Shown: positions 22,666 through 31,563 of the stretch, piece after piece
Layout of the letters: every line of letters starts with the position of its first letter
How positions within the stretch are numbered: the stretch's first letter is position 1
Assembly (NCBI GenBank): GCA_031419455.1
Contig: JANOKS010000134.1
Location: 1 to 31,597 of the forward strand
Length of the DNA: 31,597 nt
Reading direction: 5' to 3'
Source of the DNA: UBA7672 sp031419455
GTDB taxonomy: Bacteria; Pseudomonadota; Alphaproteobacteria; Caulobacterales; Hyphomonadaceae
Made by a program: the position numbers and the translations under genes
The notes under the pieces: generated by a model
What the model saw: the letters and a program-made list of their open reading frames with translations, nothing else
Told to the model about the DNA's origin: nothing
The model's database searches: none

Positions 22666-24963
22666 TCAGGCCTTGCGGCGAAGCTGCAGAACGTTAGACG
22701 CGGAGCGAACGCCAGCGTCCGATTTTTCAATTTCGGAAGACGGGATCGGCCGGCTGTAGAGGAAGCCCTGCACTTCCGTGCACCCCAGGCCGGCAAGGAT
22801 GGTCGCCTGCTGTTCGTTCTCGACGCCCTCCGCCGTAACGCGCATGCCAAGATCGCGCGCCAGCGAGATGACGGCTCGCACGATGGCCTGGTTCTCGACC
22901 GAGGTGTCGACGTCGCGCACGAAGCGCTGGTCGATCTTGATCTTGTCGAACGGGAAGGCCCGCAGATAGCTCAGCGAAGAGTAGCCGGTGCCGAAGTCAT
23001 CGAGCGCAATCTTCACGCCCAGTTCGCGCAGCGCATGAAGCGTGCGGATATTGTGGTCGGTTTCGCCCATCAGGACGCTCTCGACGATCTCGATCTCGAG
23101 CCGGCTGGGGTCGAGCTGCGAGGCGGCAAGCGCGCCGACGACGGTGGCGACCAGTGACGGGTTGTGCATCTGCGCGGCTGACAGATTGACCGCGACGATC
23201 ACGTCGTCGCGCCATTGCGAGGCTTCCTCGATCGCCTTGCGGATCACCCATTCGCCGAGCGGCACGATGATCCCGGTTTCCTCGGCGCAGGAGATGAACA
23301 TGGCCGGCGAGACCAGGCCATGGCCAGGCCGGTTCCAGCGCAGCAGCGTTTCGTAACCTGAAACCTTGCGCGTGCGCGTGTTGACCAGCGGCTGGAAGTA
23401 GACCTCCATCGCTTCGCTGGCGAGCGCAGTGCGGAGATCCGTCTCCAGATCGGCGCGGACGCGGGCGTTCTCTTCCATGCCGGGCTCGAAGAAACGCGCG
23501 CAACCGCGGCCTTGCGCCTTGGCGCGATAGAGCGCGAGTTCGGCATTCTTCATCAGGATGGCCGGATCAGTTCCGTTCTCCGGCGCGAGCGCGACGCCGA
23601 CACTGCCGCCGGCGAGGATCTCCTTGCCGTTGAGCGTGACCGGGGCCAGTAGCGCATCGACGATCAGCTCGGCCAGTTCGCCGGCCTCATCGGCCAGGAT
23701 GTCACGCCGGAGCACCGCAAACTCGTCGCCGCCGAGGCGCGCCAGGAAGGCCGAATGGCCGACGCAGTCATGAAGCCGCTCCGCCACGACCTTGAGGTAG
23801 GCGTCGCCGACCGGGTGACCCTGGGTGTCGTTCAGCGCCTTGAAGTTGTCGAGATCGATCACGAACAGCGCAAAGCCTTCGTCGCTTCCCCTCCCTGCTT
23901 CCTCCGCGATCTCCAGCTGGCGCACGAGCATGGCGCGGTTCGGCAGATCCGTGAGGCTGTCATACTCGGTCACGTAGGCGATGCGCGCTTCGGCGTCGCG
24001 CGACCGGGTGATGTCTGAGCAGACGCCGCGCCAGCCGCCATCGGCCGTGGGTTGTCCGCTCATCGACCACCACGCCTCGCGCGAGCCTATCGTCACGCGC
24101 AGGACTTCGTCGTGGAACGGCTTGTTGTGCTTCAGGAACTCCTGCAGCTGATGTACGGATTCCGGCGCGAACAACGCGAGCAAGCTGCCGCCTTCAAGTT
24201 CGTGATGGGAAAGGCCGGTCGCATCGACAAACCGCTGGGTGACCTTGCCGAGCCGGCCGTGGCCGTCGATCCTCCACAACCAGTCCGCCGAATGCGCTTC
24301 AAAGTCGTGGAGCAGCAGGGCAGCCGTGTCTTTCGCCTCCTGCATGGCGGCGGTGGCCAGTTGCCGGCGAATGTCGGACGCATGGTTGGCGGCCGCGAAG
24401 CGTTGCAGTGTCATGACGCCTGCGGCCAGCAGGAGCGCCGCATTGAACGACCAGTGATGGTTGCCAAGCGTCATGCCAACGCCCGCGCCAGCGGCGATCG
24501 TCAGCGAGTGGCCGAGCGAGGCGACCGGGAAGCTGGAATGGAGGAGTGCGCCGACGCAAAGGATGGTGGCAGTGAAGACGCCAAGCAGGAGCGCGTGCTC
24601 CTCGGTGCTGGAAGCGATCAGCACGGCGATCATCCCGCCCCAGAGCACGCCGGACAGGAGCGTATAGCGCACGATGCGGCCATCCTCGATCCCTGCATCG
24701 AGCTGGCCGGCGGGCCGGCGCGCCTCGCGCAAGCGGATGAAGATCAGGACGGCGCTGGTATAGCACCACACGAAGACCAGCGGCATGCCGGCATGGCCCC
24801 AGAACGCAAACGTCAGCACCACCGCGTTGAGCAGCGAGTGGATCGCAGCCAGCGGGGCCAGCGAATGAAAGGCCTTGCGGCGAGCGGCATTCACCGCGTC
24901 GCGATGCCCGGCGGGAACATCAACCTCGCCGAGAAACGTCGTCTTCAGATCGGCCAGGCGCAT
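22666..24963 (-). CDS. Membrane PAS-GGDEF-EAL cyclic-di-GMP enzyme
   Basis: The 765-residue protein has four to six membrane segments in residues 35-190, a PAS-like domain at about 215-325 (DWLWRIDGHGRLGKVTQRFVDATGL), a GGDEF domain with intact GGDEF at 411-415, and an EAL domain. The EAL motif reads ETLL (Glu538), a tolerated variant. The other catalytic residues are present: Asn593, Glu628, DDFG at 655-658, Lys676, Glu712 in EGVE. The inhibitory RxxD site before GGDEF is absent. It could therefore both make and degrade cyclic-di-GMP, with the net direction set by PAS or membrane signals. A phosphodiesterase bias is usual for this layout. TAGGGTGAGG precedes ATG 24963. Confidence 0.92.
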   Translation of the reverse strand: MRLADLKTTFLGEVDVPAGHRDAVNAARRKAFHSLAPLAAIHSLLNAVVLTFAFWGHAGMPLVFVWCYTSAVLIFIRLREARRPAGQLDAGIEDGRIVRYTLLSGVLWGGMIAVLIASSTEEHALLLGVFTATILCVGALLHSSFPVASLGHSLTIAAGAGVGMTLGNHHWSFNAALLLAAGVMTLQRFAAANHASDIRRQLATAAMQEAKDTAALLLHDFEAHSADWLWRIDGHGRLGKVTQRFVDATGLSHHELEGGSLLALFAPESVHQLQEFLKHNKPFHDEVLRVTIGSREAWWSMSGQPTADGGWRGVCSDITRSRDAEARIAYVTEYDSLTDLPNRAMLVRQLEIAEEAGRGSDEGFALFVIDLDNFKALNDTQGHPVGDAYLKVVAERLHDCVGHSAFLARLGGDEFAVLRRDILADEAGELAELIVDALLAPVTLNGKEILAGGSVGVALAPENGTDPAILMKNAELALYRAKAQGRGCARFFEPGMEENARVRADLETDLRTALASEAMEVYFQPLVNTRTRKVSGYETLLRWNRPGHGLVSPAMFISCAEETGIIVPLGEWVIRKAIEEASQWRDDVIVAVNLSAAQMHNPSLVATVVGALAASQLDPSRLEIEIVESVLMGETDHNIRTLHALRELGVKIALDDFGTGYSSLSYLRAFPFDKIKIDQRFVRDVDTSVENQAIVRAVISLARDLGMRVTAEGVENEQQATILAGLGCTEVQGFLYSRPIPSSEIEKSDAGVRSASNVLQLRRKA

Positions 24964-25055
24964 GCCTCACCCTACCCCCATGCCGGCCAGGTAGACCGGT
25001 GCTCAGGCAGGATGACAAAACAAGGTCGATAAGTCGTGAAATGGAACCCGGAAGT

Positions 25056-26090
25056 TCAGTTGCCGGCATTAGGTCCAGACAGAAGCACTGAAAACGCTTC
25101 TATTTCTGACTGTTCTGTCGCCCACGAACAGACGAAGCGGTGCGAGCCGTCGATCCATGGGTAAAAGGAAACGCCCGCCGTCTTAAGGCGTGCGTCGAGA
25201 CCGGGCGGCAGGAATGCAAACACCTCGTTGCCGTCTGTTGGATGAGCGAGCTCCGCGCCCGCCGACGTTAAGGCTTGAGCAAGATGAGTTGCCGAAGCGT
25301 TGGCGCGGCGCGCGAGCTGCAGCCATAGATCGTCCTTGAGATAGGCCGCCATCTGCGCGCCGAGGAACCGCATCTTCGGTGGCATGTGTCCTGCCCGCTT
25401 GGCCCGAACCATCAGGTCGCCGATGCGCTGGCGCGCGGCGCCGAACAGCACGATCGCCTCGCAGCCGAGCCCACCATTCTTGGTGGCGCCGAAACTCAGC
25501 ACATCGACCCCGGACCGCCATGTCATCTCGGCCGGCGTACCTCCGGTCGACACCAGCGCGTTGGCAAGGCGGGCGCCATCGAGATGGACAGCGAGACCGG
25601 CCTCACGCGCAAGCGCGGCGCGCTCGGCGATCTCGAACGGGCGGTAGGCCGCGCCGCTCTCGGTGAGGTTCGACAGCGACAGAACGTGGGCCGGCGTTTC
25701 ATGCACGAAGTCATGCCGATTGACGGCGAGGCGTGCGCGAAGCTCGGCAAGATCGATGCGGGCGTGTGCGCCGCCCATCAGGGACAGCTTGCCGCCGCCG
25801 GTGAAGAATTCGGGCGCGCCGCGCTCGTCCCGCTCGATGTGCGCTTCGGCGTGGCAGAGGATCGCGCCGTGCGGCGGACAAAGCGTCGCCAGCGCAAGGG
25901 CGTTTGCCGCTGTGCCTGACGAGACGAGCCAGACATCGAGATCAGTCTCGAACACATCGCGGAGCGCAGCGCGGGCGGCAGCAGTCCAGGCATCGGCGCC
26001 ATAGCTGGGCGCCGGGCCTTTCGCGGCGGCCATCATGGCATCGAGGATGGCGGGATGCGGCGGTGCGGCGGTGTCGGATGAGAAGTTCAT
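25056..26090 (-). CDS. Low-specificity threonine-aldolase-like PLP enzyme
   Basis: ATG 26090 with GGAGG 4 nt upstream gives 344 residues; the open frame back to 26231 lacks support. Fold-type I PLP features are SSGTAAN at 57-63 (phosphate binding), HLDGAR at 169-174 with Asp171 for the pyridine nitrogen, and Lys204 in SFGATKNGG forming the Schiff base. The segment MNFSSDTAAPPHPAIL matches low-specificity L-threonine aldolases, which split threonine and allo-threonine to glycine and acetaldehyde. A related beta-eliminating lyase activity is possible. It diverges from the glycosyltransferase gene across 195 nt. Confidence 0.85.
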   Translation of the reverse strand: MNFSSDTAAPPHPAILDAMMAAAKGPAPSYGADAWTAAARAALRDVFETDLDVWLVSSGTAANALALATLCPPHGAILCHAEAHIERDERGAPEFFTGGGKLSLMGGAHARIDLAELRARLAVNRHDFVHETPAHVLSLSNLTESGAAYRPFEIAERAALAREAGLAVHLDGARLANALVSTGGTPAEMTWRSGVDVLSFGATKNGGLGCEAIVLFGAARQRIGDLMVRAKRAGHMPPKMRFLGAQMAAYLKDDLWLQLARRANASATHLAQALTSAGAELAHPTDGNEVFAFLPPGLDARLKTAGVSFYPWIDGSHRFVCSWATEQSEIEAFSVLLSGPNAGN

Positions 26091-26223
26091 GAAGCCTCCG
26101 CTGCCTGTGGAGCGGAAATAGGCCATCGAGGCAAGCGCCGCCGCGCATTCGGCGCGTGTCACCGGGCGCGGGGCAGGACGCGTTTTCAATCCAAGGATGC
26201 GCGAGCCCAAGCAAATATTTTCC

Positions 26224-26261
26224 CGCGACACTTGATTCGTCGCGAATGCAACGTCTAATTC
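26224..26261 (+). promoter_or_regulatory. Inverted repeat and weak promoter before the glycosyltransferase
   Basis: CGCGAC (26224-26229) and GTCGCG (26239-26244) form a 6-bp dyad around TTGATT (26232-26237), which could be a -35 box. TAATTC lies 18 nt further on at 26256-26261. Together they look like a promoter with an overlapping operator in an AT-richer gap. The matches are weak, so confidence is low. Confidence 0.25.
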
Positions 26262-26285
26262 GATCTGAGCCGAATTTCTGAAACG

Positions 26286-27842
26286 TTGGGGGCTATCCTG
26301 TTCGACAGCGATTGGAACGCAGCCGCATCGCGGCCGCGATCAGCGATTCCGTACCCGTCATCGCGCGATGACCTTTTCCGGCGCAGGCTGACGGAGGCAC
26401 AGGCGTTTGCGGCGGCGAGCGAGCAACTCTCGCTGAAGCGACCCGAATACAGCGCACGTTGGGGCATGAATGCGAAGCAGCGGGTCATCGGCTTCAGCCT
26501 GACCATCGGTTACGTCGCGTGGTTCTATCTTTCCCCGGAGACCGCAATCAACTCGGCGGCGATTGCGGTCGCGTCCGTGTTCGCCGTCATCATCGCCATG
26601 CGCTTCTGGACGGCGCTTGCCGCGATGATGCGAAAGCCAGCGCAGGCGACACCGCGCGCGAACGACGACGACCTCCCGACGCTAAGCGTGCTCGTGCCCC
26701 TCTATCGTGAAGCGAGAGTCGTGCCGCAACTGATCGCAGCGATCTCGCGTCTCGACTATCCACGCCGCCTCCTCGACGTGAAACTCCTCGTGGAGGCCGA
26801 CGATCCCGAGACAATCGCCGCAGTTGAGGCACAACCGCTGCCGGCGTGTTTTGAAGTGATCCCGGTTCCGCCGGGCCTGCCGCGAACAAAGCCCAAGGCG
26901 CTAAACTATGCGCTGGCGTTTGCGCGTGGAGAGTTTGTCGTGATCTTCGATGCGGAGGACGCGCCCTCACCCGACCAGGCGCGCGCAGCCATGGCAGCCT
27001 TCCAGAAGGGGGCCGCCAATCTCGCCGTCGTGCAAGCGCCGCTGCAGGTCCACAATGGCGGCGACAGCTGGATCGCGCGCCAGTTCGCGCTCGAATACGC
27101 GATCCACTTCCGCGTCTGGCTACCGCTCCTCGCCCAGTTGAATCTGCCGATCCCGCTCGGTGGGACCAGCAACTATTTCCGCAGCACCATGCTGCAGCGT
27201 GTTGGCGGCTGGGACGCGTGGAACGTCACTGAAGATGCCGACATAGGGCTCCGGCTCGCGCGGTTCGGCTATGCGGCTGGCATGACCTCGCCCCCGACGC
27301 TCGAAGAAGCGCCAATGCGCTGGAGACAATGGCGCAATCAGCGCACGCGCTGGATCAAGGGCCATCTGCAGACCTGGCTTGTCCTGAACCGGCATCCGCT
27401 GCGCGCCATGCGGGACATGGGAATTGTGCGGTACATGTCAACGCATGTGACGCTTGGCGGCGGCATCCTCGCGGCTCTGCTTCACGGCCCGCTCTATCTC
27501 TGGATCGCCGCCAGCGTCTTCGTCTTCAGGAACGTCGAGGCGTGGCACTGGATCATGTTCGGCCTCGGCTATCTCAGCGCCGTTGCCGCAGCGCTTGCTT
27601 CGCGCTCGAAACACGCCACGCCCTGGACTATCGCGACCATGCCGTTCTACTGGCCCCTGCAATCCTGGGCCACGATTGCGGCCCTGTTCGAGCTGAACTT
27701 CAAACCGCATTACTGGTCCAAGACCCAGCACGGCGTGACTGCGTCGCAGCCAGTCCTGCCCGAGACGCGGCTGGAGCCGCATGACCAGCCCGATGAGAGC
27801 GACGCCCAGCTTCAGTTTCCGTTCCTTCGCGAGGCGCGATGA
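26286..27842 (+). CDS. Processive family-2 glycosyltransferase (cellulose-synthase-like)
   Basis: With TTG 26286 as start the protein has 518 residues. ATG 26466 is the first in-frame ATG and would remove 60 residues, including the RPEYSA segment. Two membrane helices (about 66-110) precede a GT2 domain with SVLVPLYREARVV (134-146), DAED at 222-225, TED at 315-317 and QRTRW at 352-356, the D,D,D,QxxRW set of processive synthases. More membrane helices follow (about 388-470). It probably makes an exopolysaccharide while exporting it. The RPEYSA-type N-terminal piece recalls XagB-like glycosyltransferases that have a longer N-terminus. No PilZ domain is seen. Confidence 0.85.
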   Translation: MGAILFDSDWNAAASRPRSAIPYPSSRDDLFRRRLTEAQAFAAASEQLSLKRPEYSARWGMNAKQRVIGFSLTIGYVAWFYLSPETAINSAAIAVASVFAVIIAMRFWTALAAMMRKPAQATPRANDDDLPTLSVLVPLYREARVVPQLIAAISRLDYPRRLLDVKLLVEADDPETIAAVEAQPLPACFEVIPVPPGLPRTKPKALNYALAFARGEFVVIFDAEDAPSPDQARAAMAAFQKGAANLAVVQAPLQVHNGGDSWIARQFALEYAIHFRVWLPLLAQLNLPIPLGGTSNYFRSTMLQRVGGWDAWNVTEDADIGLRLARFGYAAGMTSPPTLEEAPMRWRQWRNQRTRWIKGHLQTWLVLNRHPLRAMRDMGIVRYMSTHVTLGGGILAALLHGPLYLWIAASVFVFRNVEAWHWIMFGLGYLSAVAAALASRSKHATPWTIATMPFYWPLQSWATIAALFELNFKPHYWSKTQHGVTASQPVLPETRLEPHDQPDESDAQLQFPFLREAR

Positions 27843-27908
27843 TTGGTCCCGGGCCAACATGCGGCTGGGCGCTTGTCGGGAATTCGTGACCGCGGCATTC
27901 CTCTCCGC

Positions 27909-28136
27909 ATGGACTGGGCCATCACCCTTGCTGCAATCGTGCTGTTCGGCGCGCTGACGGTTTTCGCCGGGTGGAAATCCGGCCGGCCGCGCAAGGACAG
28001 TTTGAAGGTGCAGTGGGTTTCGTGGCCGCTGGTCACCGTGCTGGCGGCGACAGCAGCGATTTTTGCCATCATCCATGTCGCGGGACTGCTCGGCTATCAG
28101 ACCGGCGGCAACACGCTGCGCGGCTATGGGCCCTGA
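27909..28136 (+). CDS. Small two-helix membrane protein
   Basis: From ATG 27909 the product has 75 residues and two membrane segments (ITLAAIVLFGALTVFAGW and LVTVLAATAAIFAIIHVAGLLG) joined by a basic loop (KSGRPRKDSLKVQW). The frame is open from a TTG at 27843, right at the glycosyltransferase stop, but the first 22 residues have no membrane or domain character. It is probably co-transcribed with the glycosyltransferase and might be an accessory subunit. No family was recognised. Confidence 0.6.
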   Translation: MDWAITLAAIVLFGALTVFAGWKSGRPRKDSLKVQWVSWPLVTVLAATAAIFAIIHVAGLLGYQTGGNTLRGYGP

Positions 28137-28202
28137 AGGCGGCGCGCTTGACCGTGTGGCGGGGCAGGCTTAGCCCTGATGGCCACGTCACGGGAGACAA
28201 GC

Positions 28203-29396
28203 ATGGCCGACACCGAGGCATTTCGCGCCGAAACCCGCGCCTGGCTTGAGGCGAATTGCCCCGCCTCGATGCGGACGCCGGCGGTCGAAGAAGAAATCGT
28301 CTGGGGTGGCCGCAACCAGGTTTTCGTGAATCCCGATTCCAAGATGTGGCTTGATCGCATGGCCGCCAAGGGGTGGACCGCGCCGACATGGCCGAAAGCC
28401 TATGGCGGCGGCGGACTGTCGAACGCTGAAGCAATCGTGCTCGACCAGGAACTCAAGCGGATCAATGTGCGCGCGCCGCTTGCCTCGTTCGGGGTGTGGA
28501 TGCTGGGGCCGGTGTTGCTGGAGTACGCCAGCGAGGAACAGAAGAGACGCTTCCTTCCGGACATCGTCGCCGGCAGGACGCGCTGGTGCCAGGGCTATTC
28601 CGAGCCGGGCGCGGGCTCCGACCTCGCCTCGCTGCAGACGAAGTGCGAGGACAAGGGCGACCACTGGCTGATCAACGGCTCGAAAATCTGGACGTCCTAC
28701 GCGAACTACGCCGACTGGATTTTCTGCCTCGTGCGGACGAACTTCACGACGAAGCACGAGGGCATCTCGTTCGTGCTGTTCGACATGACGAGCCCCGGCG
28801 TCGAGACGCGGCCGATCCTGCTGATCTCCGGCTCCTCGCCATTCTGCGAGACGTTCTTCACCGATGTGAAGGTCCCGAAAGAACAGATGGTCGGCGTGCC
28901 CGGCAAGGGTTGGGACATCGCCAAGCGCCTGTTGCAGTATGAGCGCCAGAACATTTCCGCGACCGGCTTTGGCTCCGACCGGAATTCCGGGCCGACGCTT
29001 GCGGACGTCGCAAAGAAGTATGTCGGCGTGAAGGACGGCATCCTCGCCGATGGCGACCTGCGCAGCCGCATCACCAGATCGATGATGTACGAGCAGGCCT
29101 TCGCGTTGACGATTCAGCGCAACACCGAAATGGCAAGAGCCGGGGCGGACGTGGGGCCGGCGACGTCGATCATCAAATACGCTGCGGCGAAGATGAACCA
29201 GACCAAGACCGAGCTTCAGGTCGAGGCGATGGGCTATCAGGGACTTGGGTGGGAAGGCGAAGGATTCAAGCCCGCCGAGATCATGTCCACGCGCGCGATG
29301 CTGCGCGCCAAGGGCAATTCGATCGAAGGCGGCACGTCGGAGGTGAATCTCAACGTGGTGGCCAAGCGCGTGCTGGGGTTGAGGGATCACCAGTAG
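28203..29396 (+). CDS. Acyl-CoA dehydrogenase family protein
   Basis: ATG 28203 has GGGAG 6 nt upstream; an ATG at 28179 lacks this. The 397-residue flavoprotein shows WPKAYGGGGLSNAEAIVLDQEL near residue 60, YSEPGAGSDLASLQ (substrate/FAD loop, about 129-142), and SIEGGTSEVNLN near the C-terminus, where the Glu corresponds to the catalytic base of medium-chain enzymes. It oxidises an acyl-CoA to the 2-enoyl-CoA, passing electrons to an electron-transfer flavoprotein. The sequence resembles the branch containing pimeloyl-CoA dehydrogenase large subunits, so the substrate may not be a simple fatty acid. It converges on the aldehyde dehydrogenase gene with 6 nt between stops. Confidence 0.88.
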   Translation: MADTEAFRAETRAWLEANCPASMRTPAVEEEIVWGGRNQVFVNPDSKMWLDRMAAKGWTAPTWPKAYGGGGLSNAEAIVLDQELKRINVRAPLASFGVWMLGPVLLEYASEEQKRRFLPDIVAGRTRWCQGYSEPGAGSDLASLQTKCEDKGDHWLINGSKIWTSYANYADWIFCLVRTNFTTKHEGISFVLFDMTSPGVETRPILLISGSSPFCETFFTDVKVPKEQMVGVPGKGWDIAKRLLQYERQNISATGFGSDRNSGPTLADVAKKYVGVKDGILADGDLRSRITRSMMYEQAFALTIQRNTEMARAGADVGPATSIIKYAAAKMNQTKTELQVEAMGYQGLGWEGEGFKPAEIMSTRAMLRAKGNSIEGGTSEVNLNVVAKRVLGLRDHQ

Positions 29397-29402
29397 GCGG
29401 CG

Positions 29403-30809
29403 CTACCGCATCAGGAATTTCAGCAGCCTCTTCGCGCGCTTGCCATAGGGCGGCGCGAGCAGCGTGGCCGAGTTGAAGAATCCCGTCTTGAACACGGCGC
29501 GGTGGTGGGTGAACTGGTCGAAGCCGGACTTGCCGTGATAGGCGCCCCAGCCGCTCGCCCCTACTCCGCCAAACGGCAGGCCCTCCTGCGCGATGTGCAG
29601 CAGCGTGCCGTTCACCGTGACGCCGCCGGACTGCGTGCGGTCGAGCACGCGAGACTGTTCGCGCGTGTCTTCGGCGAAGAGGTAGAGTGCGAGGGGATGC
29701 GGGTGGGAGTTCACCCAGTCGAGGGCGTCGCTGAGCGAGTCGTAGCCGATCACCGGCAGGACGGGGCCGAAGATTTCCTCACGCATGAGCAGCGATTCCT
29801 GCGGCGCATCGATGACGACGACAGGCGGCAGGATGCGGCGCGCGCGGTCTGATGGCGCGGGATGGCGTAGCACTTTCGCCCCACCGAGTTCCGCCTCGGT
29901 GATCGCAGCGGTGAGACGGTCGAAGGCGCGCTCGTTGATCATGCTCGAATAGTCGGGACCGAGATCGGGATAGGCGCGGCGCGCCTCGCCGATGACGAGT
30001 TCGGCGAACTCGATCGTGCGCTCGCGCGGCACGAGCACATAGTCGGGCGCGATGCAGGTCTGGCCGGCATTGATGAACTTGCCATAGGCGATCGCCTTCA
30101 CCGCCTTGTTCATCGACGCCGACGGGCAGACGATGGCGGGCGACTTGCCGCCAAGTTCGAGCGTGGTGGGCGTGAGGTTTTCCGCCGCAGCCGCAGCGAC
30201 GCGGCGGCCGATGCCGGTCGAGCCCGTGAAGACGAGATGGTCGAACGGCAGCCGCGAGAATTCGGCGGCGACTTCGGGGCCGCCAAGCACGACGGCGATC
30301 TCGTCTTCCCCGAATGTCTCAGCTATGGCGCGGTGCAGGAGGTCGCAGAAATTCGGCGTTTGTTCGGACGGCTTGATGATTACGCGATTGCCTCCCGCGA
30401 CGGCGTCGACCAGCGGCGAGAGGGCGAGCTGCAGCGGGTAGTTCCACGGCGAGACGATGCCGACGACGCCAAGCGGTTCGGGCCGCACCCAGGCCGAGCC
30501 GGGCCAGAAATTGATGCCCACCTCGCGATAGCTCGGCTCCATCCACCATTTCACGTTCTTGCGCGCGTGGCGGATGGCCGAGACGAGCACCATGGTTTCG
30601 AGCAGGTCCGTCTCGAAGCGCGACCGGTTGCCGAAGTCCGCGGAGATGGCGTCGGCGATCGAATCGGCGCGCTTCCGCACCATGTCCTCGAGCTGGTAGA
30701 GCCGATCGATGCGCGCGCGCGCGGAGGGCGTGCCGTCCTTGCGGTGGGCGGCGCGCTGCAGCTCCAGCAGGCGCGCGGCGTCGGTCCTTGTGGGAGTATG
30801 GCCGTCCAT
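29403..30809 (-). CDS. Coniferyl-aldehyde-dehydrogenase-type aldehyde dehydrogenase
   Basis: The 468-residue protein has the aldehyde dehydrogenase catalytic set: Asn123 in SPWNYPLQL, Lys146 in IIKPSE, Glu218 in LELGGKS and Cys252 in NAGQTCIAPDY. The length and segments such as WWMEPSYREVGINFWPG, GYDSLSDALDWVNSHPHPLALY and GVGASGWGAYHGKSGFDQFTHHRAVF match the coniferyl aldehyde/fatty aldehyde dehydrogenase branch. The reaction is NAD(P)+-dependent oxidation of an aldehyde to the acid. Without aromatic-degradation genes nearby, a hydrophobic or fatty aldehyde is as likely as coniferyl aldehyde. The minus-strand start ATG 30809 opens into the repeat-rich gap. Confidence 0.9.
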   Translation of the reverse strand: MDGHTPTRTDAARLLELQRAAHRKDGTPSARARIDRLYQLEDMVRKRADSIADAISADFGNRSRFETDLLETMVLVSAIRHARKNVKWWMEPSYREVGINFWPGSAWVRPEPLGVVGIVSPWNYPLQLALSPLVDAVAGGNRVIIKPSEQTPNFCDLLHRAIAETFGEDEIAVVLGGPEVAAEFSRLPFDHLVFTGSTGIGRRVAAAAAENLTPTTLELGGKSPAIVCPSASMNKAVKAIAYGKFINAGQTCIAPDYVLVPRERTIEFAELVIGEARRAYPDLGPDYSSMINERAFDRLTAAITEAELGGAKVLRHPAPSDRARRILPPVVVIDAPQESLLMREEIFGPVLPVIGYDSLSDALDWVNSHPHPLALYLFAEDTREQSRVLDRTQSGGVTVNGTLLHIAQEGLPFGGVGASGWGAYHGKSGFDQFTHHRAVFKTGFFNSATLLAPPYGKRAKRLLKFLMR

Positions 30810-30954
30810 GTCGCCGCCTGTTCCGTCGGTTTCGAGTTGAGCCTTAGCCCGCGGCAGGTTTCAAGCGCCGCAACCGAAACAATCGACGGTTTGATGTTCG
30901 GCGGCGGTTCTCGGGTTACGGAACACCCGGCCCTTCCCGCCTGTCTCAAACGCT

Positions 30955-31094
30955 GTCATTCCGGACGCGCGTCAGCGCGAGCCGGAACCCAGGGGCGGCG
31001 AGCGCCGGTGCGTGTCGCTCCTGGGTTCCGGCTCTGCGCCCTCCTCCCTACGCCTTTGGCTTCGGGAGGCAGGTCGGGCTTCGGCCGGAATGAC
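30955..31094. repeat. Nested inverted repeat able to form a cruciform
   Basis: GTCATTCCGG (30955-30964) pairs with CCGGAATGAC (31085-31094). Inside, GAGCCGGAACCCAG (30979-30992) pairs perfectly with CTGGGTTCCGGCTC (31021-31034). A further hairpin CCTCCC/GGGAGG (31043-31069) has its own inner GCC/GGC. This is the type of palindromic intergenic repeat found in many copies in alphaproteobacterial chromosomes. Confidence 0.75.
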
Positions 31095-31180
31095 ATTGGC
31101 AGGGACGCGCGTGTTCGCATTCAGGCCGGTGTGGGCCGCCTGTGATGCTGTCGTTCTGGGTCTCCGAAAAAATGGAGGGC

Positions 31181-31269
31181 CCGGGGACGCGGGATGCCCC
31201 GCGTGATTTGGCTACGCCTCGAGAGGCGCTACCGGTAGAGAAGAAGAAACGCGGATCCCGCGTCCCCGG
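31181..31269. repeat. Long-range inverted repeat with 15-bp arms
   Basis: CCGGGGACGCGGGAT (31181-31195) and ATCCCGCGTCCCCGG (31255-31269) are perfectly complementary and enclose 59 nt, including a GCGCCTCTC-type partial dyad. The element looks like another member of the intergenic repeat group; as RNA it would form a closed stem. Confidence 0.65.
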
Positions 31270-31345
31270 CAGGCATCGATGCAGCGGCCCGGGCGTGCAG
31301 CGGGGTTTTTCACCCGTCCTGGCCCACGTGGCAGAAGCCGCCGGC

Positions 31346-31435
31346 GTGCGGGCTATGGTGTTCCGCCATAGTCCCCCGCGACATGAGGGACAACCAGCCG
31401 GGGATGTTGATGCCAACCGCCCCCGGCTCCTCATG
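31346..31435. other. Strongly structured stretch, possible small RNA
   Basis: Two adjacent hairpins stand out. One pairs GCGGG-CTATGG (31348-31358) with CCATAG (31366-31371) and CCCGC (31375-31379). The second is a three-tier stem: CATGAGG/CCTCATG (31382-31388 with 31429-31435), AGCCGGGG/CCCCGGCT (31396-31403 with 31421-31428) and GTTG/CAAC (31406-31409 with 31414-31417), with a 7-nt bulge on one side only. No known RNA family was recognised. It could be a non-coding RNA on either strand or part of a repeat element. Confidence 0.3.
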
Positions 31436-31563
31436 AACTCCCGATCTACTGGCATGGTTCGACCGGGCTCTTCACGCTCGCCTGCATCCACCCCGCGCCG
31501 TTGAACGGTGTACGGCCGCCCTCCATGCGGGATGGATGAGGGCATTCTACCTCAGGATTGAAA

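Noticed and set aside
31260..31460. tmRNA, RNase P RNA, SRP RNA or a group II intron piece
   Set aside because: I looked for a tag-peptide frame, the RNase P and SRP core sequences, and a domain V hairpin. None was present.
31048..31545. Minus-strand 165-codon frame in the right end
   Set aside because: It runs through inverted repeats, is rich in Arg, Pro, Gly and Ser, has no ribosome-binding site, and resembles the spurious frames that such repeats create.
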